From positions 42,029,527 through 42,093,526 of the forward strand of contig JAYGXS010000003.1 of NCBI GenBank assembly GCA_036362985.1: 64,000 bases of DNA, written 5' to 3'. Shown one piece after another: positions 1 to 13,000 of the stretch. The position numbers were made by a program, and so were the translations under genes. The notes below the pieces were generated by a model. That model worked only from the letters and a program-made list of their open reading frames with translations, searched no databases and was not told where the DNA came from. Source of the stretch: Ligula intestinalis. Lineage: Eukaryota; Platyhelminthes; Cestoda; Diphyllobothriidea; Diphyllobothriidae. Every line of letters begins with the position of its first letter. Within the stretch, counting starts at the first letter, position 1.

Positions 1-2149
1 CAGGTTGTTCTTCGCTGTACTCCATATTAAATTTATATTTTATATTTGAGGGGTTACAGGCAAGGAATGCGTTTGAGAACTTTATTAGTATATGGCAACC
101 AAATTAATTGTGCAATCGATATGAAGTTGGAGACAGTTAACCTAACAAATTTTTGACAGAATTTTCACGGGACATTGCGAAATAGTTTTTGCAAAAACCA
201 CTGTTGATATTAGTGCCACTCTGCGTTGCATTTGTAATTGTAGAACCTAGTCTAGTAGCAACCAAATATGCTGAAAAATGCTCCATTTTAGATCAAACAT
301 TTAGCTCTTTTATTTATATTCGAAGAGACATCCCTAATTGTTAGGGGAACCAATCCACTGGCCAAAATCTCTCATTCTGATCTTGACTTCTTCATCAAAA
401 ATATTAAAGTACGCAGACATCAGACGCCAAAAATATATAAGAAAAGCTTTTTTCGAGACTTAACTTTTTTATAATTTTCTGAATCAATCTAAAGCATATT
501 TATTAACGTATTTTGTAGTGGACGTTCATTTTTCTCGGCAGTGGGTTCACATGATTGGGTGGTTCTGAATCTATGACACACAAAGACAGCTGCATAAGAA
601 AAAATGATTTAAAGCTGGGTATTTACGTAAAAGCTTTTAAGGTATATATTATTTTGAAGGTTTGTGTAGGTACATAGAATATCATCATAATTTATGGTCA
701 ATTGACTTAAGCCAGTGAAAATCGTAAAGTTTTACTTAGAATTTTAAGGAAGATCTGAAGCTCTTCGTAATAGAAATATCAAAATAATAACCAAAAAAAT
801 TAGGCGGAAGTCAATAACTCTTAGTGTAAAAAAATGGTACGTTTACAATTGTACCCGATTATTCTATTGAAATTTATTATTCAATGACCGGCATGTCCGC
901 AAGTGAGTTTAAGAAATAGATTACACCTATGATCTCCCAATGTGGCATATTAAGCGAAAATGGGGTTGCCTTAGTCCAACATTAGTCAAGCGATGCATAA
1001 ACGAAAGAAACAACTAGCAGTTCTCGCGAAAACGTGTAAGAATACATACTCGAAATTTAAGTTCTTCGGTAACAGCCGTATATTATATTGCACGTAATAT
1101 GGAAGCATATGTATTCGAAAACCTTTCAAAACGATTATTTTCCAACGTAATTTTATTCGTGCTGCTTTATTTACTCGGTGGTTTTGTATGAACAGGCTTC
1201 CTCTACATGTAAAATTTAAGTTTACCTGTACGCCCGAATTCCGCTTTTTCGGAATTTTCCACTTTGTTAAAAAAGCTGGTGTTTCTATGAAACGTTATAT
1301 TTCTTCATAAATTATAATGCACCCTATTGTGAAGAACGATCATTACTTTATTACGGTAAGACTTTGGGGGCCACAGCTTGGGCTGCGTTTGAGTAAGTGG
1401 GAGTTACTTGTAAAAATCATTGGATTTTATGAGATATTGCATCTACTGTAGTTGCTGCTTAACTGCCCTCAAATTCAGTTGAACAGTGTGTTTCTGTTCA
1501 ATCAGATGTATCTTTTGCTTAGTTTGCATTTCATTTTGGAAGGAAGCCATTTATTGTCAGGTAACTGGCAAGTTCAAAAGATATATACATTAGGGTATCG
1601 AACGGCCAGTGAGAAATCTTCTTATCATTCTTTTTACTGTTTTTCAGGAGAAAAAATTTTTAGCTCGTTAAATGTTTGAATTTTGGGATGGAAAGAATTG
1701 ACCAAAGTGCGCGGTGTTGCCAGTTTCCCTTCGGTGTTATGGATCCGGTATTTTACATCAGCTAGCGAGGTGTGGGCAAACGGTTTCTCGCTGTCCGCTG
1801 AGTAATTATCTGATTGTGGACTATAGACTAAGCGAAAGGGTTTCCAAGTAGGGCCTTCGAAATGTCCTTATGTATTATAGCGATTTACTTAAATGTTTTA
1901 AGTAGGTTGAATTACCCATAATCTTCCAATTTTATGCACGCCATCCGTCCATCCAGCAGAGATTTGATGATGGCATTGAACCGCAGAGCGGCCCTACAAA
2001 GGTCACCGCGTACCACAACCGCTTAAGTCAGCAAACTAAGCAAAATAAGTAAGGAAACGTTGACCGTACGTGTTAATGGTGTGCCGTTGGCGGCCCACAG
2101 TGAAAACAGCGAATTCTCTTAGCGGTGACACCTAGAAGGCAGAATAACG
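1..2149. other. Intergenic, nothing recognised
   Basis: AT-rich sequence upstream of the RCC1 gene. The only open frames are short and show no recognisable domain. I see no tRNA, repeat array or transposon protein here. Confidence 0.5.
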
Positions 2150-2890
2150 CTTACGTTGGCTCACATGTCGTTTAAAAAAGGGAACCTGATGGACTTGTCG
2201 GTACCGTAATAGAGGCGACTGGGTCGTGAATGGCCAGCTGCAGTTGCCGAAATTACTGGCTGTTGAGGTCGTTTCGCGAATGGGAGTGATTGGCATAGTT
2301 GCACGGTGGAATGTACTGACTTGCCTTCGAGCCATGCATGCGATGAGAATAACACATATGTTCAGACACCCGATATCGCAAATTATAGTGGGGACTGCTA
2401 GGTAACCCACGACCCGACTGAAGACAATTAATGACGGCACACATTTTGGTCACTTGTAAGCAGAGCAACCGTGCTGTCGCTTTAAGAAAATATATATTGC
2501 TGGTATGTGGCATGGCAGTTTGTCCATCCATAATATGCGTAGTCTAGAGTCATCCAAACTGCAGTTACCCACAAAAGAACGCATACAACTTCAAAAAGCG
2601 GATGGTGTCATATCGCGCAGCTCAACTTCATCAAAAAGGTCTGCAGCATACTATCGGGTGATTTACCTGTACGTTGGATAACAGTTTCCTTTAGCAAAGA
2701 ATACGGCTTCCTAGCTAGTATAGGATCGAGAAGATCCGCAACCATGAGTGCGACTTCATGTGACCACGACTGAACAATATGAGAATAATTTGTAGCCTCG
2801 CTAGTTTTGCGACAGGTAGAAAATACAGCCTCTGTTTGGAAAAACCAGCTACGATGGTTGGTCGGAGCGAAGGCTGGTAGCTTAATAGGT
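2150..2890 (-). pseudogene. Ty3/gypsy (CsRn1/Mag-like) gag-protease relic
   Basis: Read on the minus strand, the upper part (about 2890-2610) resembles the capsid domain of CsRn1-like gag: it starts with an 'IKLPAFAPTNHRSWFFQTEA' stretch, as in the flatworm family where a pro-rich start is followed by W-F-x-Q-x-E. Lower down, a Cys/His stretch containing 'CYSHRMHGSKASQ' and 'PCNYANHS' recalls the family's gag tail. Near 2230-2160 'RLYYGTDKSIRFPFL' corresponds to the segment just before the aspartic protease active site, which is lost. Frames shift several times, so this is a dead fragment with no LTRs recognised. Family assignment comes from motif memory, not a search. Confidence 0.6.
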
Positions 2891-3984
2891 ATGGCGTTGA
2901 CCTCAGACGAATTGCCAGACGATTTGAAAGTTTTACATGTTACAACCATCGCAAAAAAGAAAAGTGTGTATGCAAAACGGGAAAAAAGTGCGTTAACAAA
3001 CAGAAAATAATAGGGTCAACATTTTTTTTCAGTTTGTATTGGTTTACTACAGTCAATGCCTACAAAACGTATAAAACTTGTTAGAAAATGTGAAAGAGAA
3101 CATTCTAGAACCCTGCAACTAGCTAATTTTAACTAAAGTACAACAAACCACGACGATAAGAAAACTATTATAAATGGAAAAGAAGGAAATAAAAAGTAAA
3201 GATACGACTCACTGAATCCAAGCGCTTTTCTTCAGCGTTAGCCAAAATGTTGATTTGCAATGAAGAATTGACCAAAGTTACTCACCAACTTCAACCATTC
3301 GGTCCAGCGAATATTATCGCCTTAAAAGAAGAAGGTCTCTTTAGGACTTTTTTCCAAGCACACTGGTCAGGTCGCTCGTGAGTCACACAAAGAGAGAAGG
3401 CACTTAGTCACGTATAAACCAGATTGCGGAACAGTGTAGTCTATTCAAAAAAATTATAAAAAAAATCACATGCAAACAAATGCAGGTACCCACTTACAAT
3501 GGAAAGGTACAAGGACCTACACCGTCTATGCTTATTTGGGGCCGATGAATGTCGCCAGCTACCATAACGGAGCATTTGAGCATTTATATATGCAGCATAC
3601 TACACTGAACACAACCAGAAACATCAATGGCAGGACGGAAAAATAAGTGCGGGACACGCACGCTACCTTGTAAAATTCAAATCCCTAAATATATGGGGCC
3701 TTTGAGATTGTAATTCCATTCCTCAAGAATTCCAGACAGCAACTTTTAGCTTCCGAATTCACTAAATGGTTTCATAACAGGCCATTGCATTTGCAATCAT
3801 GCGTCTCTAAATGTTGGCGCTGTACAGAAAAGAAAAAGAAATCCATCATCTGAATAGGAAACGAAATAGGAGTACCTTGGCCACTCTTGGCCACTTTTTG
3901 TTTGATATTACAAACTCGCCTAAAGCTTACCGGGCGGGAATTTGTCGGCAGTTTGAATTCGGTTGAGGCCTTGCAAATTACGCT
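2891..3984. promoter_or_regulatory. RCC1 upstream region; no core promoter motif assigned
   Basis: About 1.1 kb between the gypsy relic and the proposed first coding exon of RCC1. It should contain the promoter and 5' UTR, but I cannot place a start site. Flatworm mRNAs may also be trans-spliced to a spliced leader, in which case an acceptor AG just upstream of 3985 would define the 5' end. Nothing else is recognised. Confidence 0.3.
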
Positions 3985-4051
3985 ATGGTGTATCGTGGAA
4001 AAAGGCGCCGGAACGACGCTTCAAATGTCTCGTTTACGAAACGCCGCAAAG
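3985..4051 (+). CDS. RCC1: RCC1 exon 1: start codon and bipartite nuclear localisation signal
   Basis: ATG at 3985 opens a 22-codon exon with two basic clusters, KRRR and KRRK, about a dozen residues apart. This is a classic bipartite nuclear import signal, and human RCC1 also begins with a basic import and chromatin-binding tail. The exon ends G|GTATGC with one base left over, exactly the phase needed by the acceptor at 5108, and the split codon becomes Val, giving KRRKV at the junction. A longer open frame starting at 3887 overlaps in a different frame and ends in the wrong phase. RNA evidence is needed for the true 5' end. Confidence 0.8.
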
Positions 4052-7000
4052 GTATGCGTGAACTTTTGATATATTTATGAGCACATACGTAATTACCAAG
4101 GATGTCTACTACAGCAGACTCGAGCTGTTCTGTCCAGTGATCCGCCCTGTTCCGTTGTTTTTGTCGTCGCTATTGCTTCATATCATCTCATCCCTCATCA
4201 AACTTCGTAGCCTTTTTGTCGGTTGATCATTCCTGAAGTGTCTACTAGAGGCCTGTCCGATGAAGTTCGTTAGCTTTTCGAGAATCCTGAGATGTTAAGT
4301 CATTTGATTGAGGCGATAAGTCTTTCGCCCTTGAGCTTCCTATCCGACTGGTTGTGTATGTTTTCGCCGTGCGGACATTGGGTTACCTGCGCTGATTAAA
4401 TTTTGGTCGTCCACTATGCTGTGTGCTTCTGGTGTGCAGTTTGGGGTTCATGTTTATACAGATTTTCGTATTACTTAGTTTCGTTTAATTAGCAATAGTA
4501 TTCTTTTACATCCCTTAGCTTCACGCTGATACTCGTAAGCGCATGTTGTCTGGTTGCTTTAGCTTCTGACAAACTGAACCTATAACGTTTGTGTTTCTCC
4601 TGTCATTTTCATCTTAATCTCCACCAGGGTGCCTCATTAATAAAGCTTAGAAAAGTGTCACGCTAGGGGAAGAGTTTATTCGGTTAACATTTTTGAACTG
4701 ATTCACAACCTGAGCGAATATTGTGGTTGACCTGTAAATCTGCCATTGCTTCACATGCCCCAATTATACCACAGCCACATGATTGTTAAATTTCATGTGG
4801 AATATGCACTGCCAAAATGTATGAAATGCTTTTTGTACACTGACATTAATTTCAGAGTAATCTTATTGTTCTAACAGAGTAAATAGTTTAACGCTTGTTC
4901 ACCAAATTTGTTGCCAAAAACTTTGCACTTTATTGCTTTGTTCAGACAACACTAAGGCAAAAGTTATCGCCTGACGGCATCTAGTACTATAGAACTCTCG
5001 CTTAACCTCGAGGAATTTAAGGCCCCAAGTCGACGATTAGTGTCCAGGCTCCTGGTACTATTGAGTTTTTCACTTAATGTGTGCTACGGAATTGTCTTGT
5101 TCTTGCAGTTGAAAGTCAAACGGATTCAGGAGTGGCCTCAGAACTGAGACAACGGAACGAGCGGAATTTTACAACCTGCGGCACTGTTCTTACTCTTGGT
5201 TCTGGCGATACCGGGCAACTTGGACTGGGTCCGGACATTACTGAGAGGTCAAAACCCAGTCGTTTTTCACCCGAAAGCCTGCGAACTGCTGGTTTAGATG
5301 ACAAAAGCTCCGAAAGTTTCGTTCAAGTAGCTGCGGGAGGAATGCACACTGTCTGCCTTACGGCTGATGGCCGTGTGTTCACTTTCGGTTGCAACGACGA
5401 AGGGGCACTCGGAAGAACGTCTAAAGACGCTTCTGATGAAGAAGATGAAAATGAGGCCGTGCAGCCTGATGAAAGATCCCAGCCTGCTGCTGTACTAGAG
5501 TCGCGGCCTGGTTTGGTGACTTTTCCAGAACCGGTTGCCATTAGAAAGGTTGGTCAAATCTTCTTTTGCATTATAATTTGCGATTATAGTACTGGTAGTC
5601 GTTTTATTCCAGTATCATTGAGATTAAATGGTAGCCAAGTAGTGTGAACAAAAAGCTACAATTGCCTTGGTTTGGATATCAGCGAGCTTACCTTTCCTCT
5701 TCGTAGTTTTTCTGTTTTACGTACTCGAGACATCAGCCAGAAGTGTCAAGTAAAAAGGCTCGTATCGTTTTATAACCTATGTCCATGTCTGCTTATGTCC
5801 TTTTTAATTAAAGGTCTTTTAAACCGCCTATGAATAGAGATGTTCGTGTAGCTAACAACACCCTCTAGTATGTCACTGGAATGTGGCTCAGTGAATGAAG
5901 GAATTTTGCTAAAATGTTCGATGCTTACTCTCTCTAAACTTGTTCTACATGACTGGAGTGCATAGCACCAGACGATCAGATTATAGGGCTGGGTTGCTAA
6001 AGACCCGAACGTAAAGACCTGTACAATCATCAAATGAAGCCGGAAAGCCAAGGTGTCGACACAGGACTTGTGGATTTCTGCAGGAATATCGTCCTCTCCG
6101 CACGCTTCTGTATTGCATCGGTAACTTCATCTTCGGAAGGGAGGTCACACGACACTGCGTAGAAATGAGAGGCTTGAAACTCCGCTGTGGACGAGAGGGT
6201 GGGTGTGATAGGTTGTTTATCAAAGTTGAGGAGGTGCTCGAAGTGTTCGCGCCAGCGATCGACCTTGGCCGAGTTGTCAGCAATAAAACCTCCATTCACA
6301 TCGCGAACAGAATCATAGAGTGTCAGGGGCTTACCACTACCTTGGCGGATGATTTGGTACAATTTTCGAGTGTCACAAACATTTGAAGTTTGTTGCATAG
6401 AAGTCGCTGTTTTGGAACAATACTTCTGCCGGTCATCTCTAGCCAACTTTGCTGTCAGCTTTCGATGTTGGCGGAAGGAGGCATCGTTGCGGGACCTGGC
6501 TCGAGTCTTCTCGACCGACATCTGCAGGGTTCGTCCGCTGATCCAGTCACTGCGGCGCCGCTGAGTGAATTCGAGAATTTTGTGAGCTGCCATATAGATG
6601 GATGTCTTCAGTGATGGCCACTTGCTACTGCCTTCGCTGTCAGCCCGAATCGTAGGAAGGGACCGGATTTTTGTGCAAAGAGCCTCGGTGGTGTTAATTT
6701 GCCGGAGCTTTGCGACCTCAAGGCGTCTCGCACGGTGAATTTTAGGCACAGATGAGAGGTGAACCTTCAGGTGCGTGCGAATGAGAGCATGGTCAGACCC
6801 GTGGACGTTACCAGTTTCGGCAGCTCGCATCGACATGCTATCGTGGACCTAGCTGCGAGACCGTGAACCAACTAGAATGTAATCGATCTGGCTGGCGGTA
6901 CGGCCGCCGTTCGAATACCATGTCAGATGATGTTTGTGGCGAGGCTGAAAGCATGTGTTGGTAACAAGCAGTCTGTTCTGTTCGGCAAACTGCAGCATCC

Positions 7001-10000
7001 TCTGACCATTGTCTGTTCGAGAGCCAAGCCCAAAACGACCAAGGTGTCTGTTTGTCGGGTAAATTTCGTGACGGCTCGTCACTGCGGCCCGTCTTTGCAT
7101 GAATGAATAACAAGTGGGTTACAGCACAATTTGAATATCAACAAAATCGATAAAAGCAAGGTCAAATTTACGCGTAAGCGAACATTCATATTGTCAACGT
7201 AACTCGGGANNNNNNNNNNCATATTTGCTTGCTACAAATTTCTTCCTGGGAAAAGATGTTTCACATGTTTGTCGGGTCTCCCGGCCCGGCCCATTCCGGC
7301 CATTCCAGTCCCCGGCAACAATTAACAGATCACGGCGAGGGAGTGTTTCATGTAGCTCCTGAAACTGCAAGTAGAAACTCTCCTTGTCTCGTCGTTCAGC
7401 CGTTGATGTAGGTGCATACAGAGAGACGACCGACGTGTTCGTAAAATAGCCTTTAGTCGAACATAAGCCATTTGGTCGTTGACTAGTTCCCATGCCAATA
7501 GTGCACGGTTGGCTTGTTCCGCAAAGGGCAATAGCCACCGTGTCTACCAGATGAGTCACTCGGACCACTGATACATGGTGAGATGGGACTCGACTCCCGG
7601 GATTTTGATTTCTCGGGCGCCTGAATCTGGGAGTCGTACTTCGGGCATGCAATAACCATCCAAGTGATAGTCATGAGATTGTGCGCTGTTAGACTTTGAG
7701 TACCAGGTTCCAGAAGTGTTCGCACATTCCAGCATCCGATACCAAGAGTTCGTTTTTGGTTGAGCAGTCCAGCTTGCATATTATTCGCCCGCACCACCGC
7801 ACAAAGGTTGCGGAGCGCGTCGGTTCCTGCAGACGCCGTAGCATTGGTCATAGCAGAGTAAGTGGATATAACATGAGGTTTCTTGGGAAATTTAAATACA
7901 GGCGGGTCCCCAGCAGCTGCTCGGATTCTTTGTTCGAGGTTGTCTCTTCTAGCACTTTGGCTCAAGAACCTAACCACAAGGCTGTGGTGTTGGTGGCAAG
8001 CAAACCTATTTAATGGCGGTTCACGCTCGCCATGTCACTGTGTCGTCATTGGGACTTGCGACATTTTATAAGGCAGTCGGTACGCCAGACCTCAGCCCAC
8101 CGCACCCTGATAACACTGTCGTGGCTGCGTCCGCGGCTGCTTATTCGCCAGACCCGGGAGCCTGCTTATTTCGCAGCTAACCTTCACTGAAGGCCGCGCC
8201 ACTATCCGCCACCTGTGGACGTGCCAGGTAGCCAGCAGCTAGGCTAACGGGTAACCCTCCTTTCCTCGGTAACCCGCCATCCTGAGAATTTGACCGTACA
8301 TCCCGAAGTTTTACAAACAAGAGTACATCCTAATGGTTGTTGCAGTGTCCGTGACTTCTTAACTGCTTATATGAACCTGTGGCGGTTCGGATACGGAGTA
8401 TACCTAAACTCCTACAATAGTTAAATCTCAGTCTCGTCAGTAGGAGGTGCGTATTCTATGTATAATCTTGGTGCTATCCATGAGGTCGATATGGACGCTG
8501 AGTGTCACGTGTGAATCAACCAATGTCCGCTCAGGGAGTTGATTACCGAGTTTCTGAATGTTTGGGAATGGTTTTCCCCGAGGCTGCATGTGCGTATATT
8601 CCATTCACTCAAAAGCCATCGTAACTTGGTGCTTAATGCAGCGTACTTTACATCGACTGAAGGCTTATACGTGCTTGAGACAATACACTCCCCCCCCCCC
8701 ACCCAGTTCTACTTCTTAGAAAAGGGATGCTTTCGGTGACGTAACCGTCTATCAGACTTCTCTCCGGTTTCCTGTAACAACGGCCGTTATGTATACATAG
8801 GATATTTACTTTTCGCTATTGTCGTTTTCTTCAGAAATATTCGTGTGTAAACGTTTAGGAAGCTAAATTTCACGGCTTCAAAAAGACGGCTGCGAAGACT
8901 GATCATTAACTTTTCTGCTACCACCCTTGTTGTACAACATATTTTGTTTAAATAGACTTCTTTCATTTTCGCATACTATGACTTCCCCCAGGTAACCGCA
9001 GGTGACAGCCATAGTGCTGCCCTTGATGACGATGGCCGCGTTTGGTTGTGGGGCACATTCCGAGGCTCTAGTGGTGTCCTGGGCCTAACTAAAGCCGCCG
9101 AGATCTGTCGAAGTCCGGTCCTTCTAAACATGCCACCTGATGTAGGTCGCGTGGTAAAAATAGCCTCCGGTCAGGATCATCTCGTTCTGCTGACAGCGGA
9201 TGGCCGCCTGTTTACTATGGGCTGTGGCGAACAGGGCCAGTTGGGTCGCATCGCCGAGAGATTCGCAAAAGATGGAGGACGAAATGGTCTTGGTTCGTTA
9301 TACCTGTTCCTTGCTGTGCCTCCATTTTTTATCAACCGAATAAAAATTTAGTTTTTGCAACTCATTTAACTGCCGAAGAGCTTACTACTACAGAGGGAGG
9401 ATTCTTTGGGTCATTGTCATCTATTTCAAAGTACTTTTTGTCCGTTAAGTGTGCCTGTCGTTTTTGCGCCTCAAATGATAATATGGACAATACTGTACTA
9501 GTAAATCTGATTTATAATAACTGACGCGGGTCTGGTCAACTAATTTTGCCAGGACATAAATGGCTAATTTATTGTAAACGCCACAGCTTCACTCTGTACC
9601 TTGGCGCATCCACCGTTGGCCGCCTTTTGGAAGTATTCTTTAGTGCTTCGTATGACGGTAGTTTGGTCATGACTTGTAACACTGTGTTCAGACCCATGTC
9701 ACATGGGAGCAAAAATTGGAGTCTGCGCGGTAGTTCACTGGCTTTCGGCCTGGTTACCAAGGTTGCCCATAGGAACTACATCGTATGTTGGTGTACCGAA
9801 GTAATATTATAATCAAAGCATGCTGTCTTGGTAGATTCAAGGTTGAAGTTGAAAAGGATAATAGAAAAAAGGTATATTTTAGATTTAAAAGTAATCAATC
9901 AGTAGATCCACTCTACCGACGATTGCAAGTATTGCCTTACCTTAGAACGGCCAAGTCACCTCCAGCGTCTTCCGAAGTCAGGTGTCTTCTCAGACATAGA

Positions 10001-13000
10001 TGTGAAAAACCCATCGCCTCGTTTTTGTTGAGGCTTGTTTTGCCTGGAAAGTGTAAGCAACCACCGCCGTCTTAACACTTCTACCCATCAACTAATGCGC
10101 CCATAAAAAGACTGCTTGCCGACTTCAATGCAGTTTCAGAGAGCGCTGCTACATTGAGAACATCGATTCATGTTTGTGATGTTCCTACTGTTTAACTCTA
10201 CACTGACTACCAGTACTCCGTGGCGACTCGCGAGTGGCTTAGAACTTTCAAGAGGAGGGCGAGCACATCATTACCTTAACGTGTTCTGTGCCAGGACTGG
10301 TTGTCATGGCTGGCCAAGCAGTTTGGACATTCTCGTGGACTACATGCTGGTCGCCCAATCCACGCAAAGCAAAGTCACCATTTCTATCTCATATTATCCA
10401 AATGCAAAACATATTAAGAAGGAGTCATTTAAACTTGGCCTCCAATCCTGAGGGTCAAGGTACCACGTCCAACCTTGCAGACGAAGATTTTTAAGGTCGT
10501 TACGCTTGTGATTAGTTAATTTGAAAAAGGTTATGCCTGCAGACACTCAGGCCAGGATGCCTGGAAGTGGTCTTGGACATAGTAACTGACCAGGCATAAA
10601 GTACCATCTACGCACATCACAAGACTGTTAAATATTCCGTTCCCGAATTAGTTTCCCCCTAGACTCACCGACGTCTTAGTCTGGTTTCGCCCGCTTGCGG
10701 ATATAATTGTTTGTGTAAAAGTACTGGTCTCCCCACAGCTTCGTGGAGGCACCCATTAAAACTGTAACCAGATTAAATGAACATCTCGTGCAACTAGTCG
10801 TATGATGCAGCTGCCAGCGTACATGCAATGGGCCACTTATTATGAAAAGGTAATAAAATCCTAACTTGTGCTATGGCGGCCGGGCTCAGGATGCAGTTCG
10901 CGCTACTTGAGCTGTCGACATAGGGTTCTGATTTTATAACTTCACGAAAATATAGCTGCAGGCTACAGAGCTGACAAACACCGCTTAATACAAGTCGCAA
11001 TACAAAATTGCGCACAACTCACCCAGTAATATGTAGATGGCTAAAAGTCGGCAGATCCAAATGAAAAGTAAGATGATTTTGCTCGGTAAGCGTGAAGAAC
11101 GAGAGCATGGGAGATCGTAAAACAGTTAATGGTAAAGTGCACTAGTTTCCAATTGATTCATCGTTACTGGAGGAATAAAAAGACGCCGAGGTTCATCCTC
11201 TCAATTTTCAGGTTTCAAGCAAAGGTTTTAAAACTAGTATTTTAAACCCGACAAACCTCGAGAATCGCTACAATGGTATCCACGTTGGTCGATTGGACAC
11301 TTCCAAACACTATTAGGATCAACATGCACTGCAGCGCAGAGGCTGAGGAACTGTGATAACACACGCCGCTTTGCCTCCTCTTTCTCTACAGTTTGTACTC
11401 TCATCGCTTTATACGTAAATGTTTATGCCGAATGCACAGGAAAACTGGCGCCGACTCTACACAAAGTACGCGCAAAAGGCACATGAAGTCCATAACTTTA
11501 TAAATCCGCCTGAATTCACTATATAACGCCTACTCACGCAGCCGGAGGGTTGACTACAACATTAGGACACATCTGGAACCATCTAGCACCTCAACTGTTT
11601 GGAATTTCTGGCCAATTACTGTGAGGCATGACTGGCACATAGTTGAGAACGCGTACGCACAACCATGTAACCATGCCTGGCCTCAAAAATAGTCGATTCG
11701 TCTTTGACAGTGCACAAGCACTTGGTCGAGCTGAAAGCCAAATTGCGAGAAGGATAATCGAAGCCTGGCCATCTGATGCCAATTCATCGATTATAGATTC
11801 AAATTACCAGTACCATACGAGGTCGTCAGGTACATTTCAAGCACGAAAGGAGCACCATTGCGAAGAGACAGAAAAACTGGCTGATTATCCATGGACAACA
11901 GCAACTTTCGCAGCGCTGGTGAGTTTAATACGAAGTCTTTCCAGGTTGTCGCAATTTCTGATAAGTCAATTACAATATGAAGGCGGGTTACCCGGGAAAG
12001 GAGGGTTACCCGTTAGCCAAGCTGCAGGCTACCTGGTGCGTCCATGGGTGGCGGATAGTGGCGCGGCCTTCAGTGAAGGTTAGCTGCGAAATAAGCAGGC
12101 TCCCGGGTCTGGCGAATAAGCAGTCGCGGACGCAGCAGCGACAGTGTTACCAGGGCGCGGTGGGCTGTGATCTGGCGCACCGACTGCCTTATAAAATGCC
12201 GCAAGGCCCGATGACGGCACTGTGACATGGCGAGCGTGAACCGCCATTAAATAGGTTTGCTTGCCACCAACACCACAGCCTTGTGGTTAGGTTCTTGAGC
12301 CAAAGTGCTAGGAGAGACAACCTCGAACAAAGAATCCGAGCGGCCTTTGGGGATCCGTCTGTATTCAAAATTCGCAAGAAACCTTATGATGTCTCCTTAC
12401 CTTACTACGACCACTGCTACGGCGTCCGCGGGAACCGACGCGCTCCGCAACCCATGTCTGGGGGTTCGGGCGAATAATGTGCAAGCTGGACTGCTAAACA
12501 AAAAACGGACTCTTGATATTGGATGCTGGAATGTGCGAACACTTCTGGAACCTGGTACTCAAAGTCTGACAGCGCACAGTCTCCATGAATATCACGTGGA
12601 TGTTTGTTGCTTGTCAGAGGTCCGACTCCGCGACTCAGGCGCCCGAGAAATCAAAATCCCGGGGGTCGATTCTCATTTCACCTTGTATCACAGCGGTCCG
12701 AGAGACTCATCTGGTAGACACGGTGTGGCTATTGCCCTCTCGGAAGAAGCTAACCGTGCACTACTAGCATGGGAGCCAGTCAACGACCGAATGGCCTATG
12801 TTCAACTTAATGGCCATTTTACGAACATCTCGGTCGTATCAGTGTATGCACCTTCGTCGGCGGCTGAACAGCAAGAGCAATAATTTCTACTCGCAGCTGC
12901 AGGAGCTAGCCGAACGACTCAATCGCCGAGATCTGCTAATTGTTGCTGGGGATTGGAATGGCCGGACTGGGCCCGGTGACCCGACAAACAGCCACCTTCT

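Larger units (their letters stand above)
6013..8280 (-). mobile_element. RTE-like LINE copy A (5' end present, 3' half missing)
   Basis: Non-LTR retrotransposon with an APE-type endonuclease. The minus strand reads from a 5' leader (about 8280-7990, shared with the copies at 11.98 and 47.14 kb) into the endonuclease. A tryptophan-rich start '[15 protein letters not shown]' lies near 7730, and the 'VVAGDWNGR'-type motif lies near 7300. The reverse transcriptase linker follows, down to about 6020. Homology with copy B stops abruptly near 6012, so the RT core and C-terminal part are absent. A roughly 205-bp insertion with an assembly gap interrupts it at 7061-7265. Frames are broken many times. 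Similarity to copy B is high by eye (estimated high 80s percent in the leader and endonuclease). Confidence 0.85.
5549..8991 (+). other. RCC1 intron 2, hosting an antisense RTE-like LINE
   Basis: A 3443-bp phase-0 intron. Positions 5549-6012 and 8281-8991 show no recognisable protein; a run of ten C lies at about 8690-8700. The middle is an RTE-like LINE copy in antisense orientation to RCC1. The acceptor is ACTTCCCCCAG. Confidence 0.8.

Noticed and set aside
3887..4069. 60-codon open frame over the proposed RCC1 exon 1
   Set aside because: It is in a different frame, shows no domain, and would join to exon 2 in the wrong phase.
8690..8700. Runs of about ten C (also near 18790 and 34210)
   Set aside because: Simple homopolymers; useful only as likely sequencing or length-error sites.
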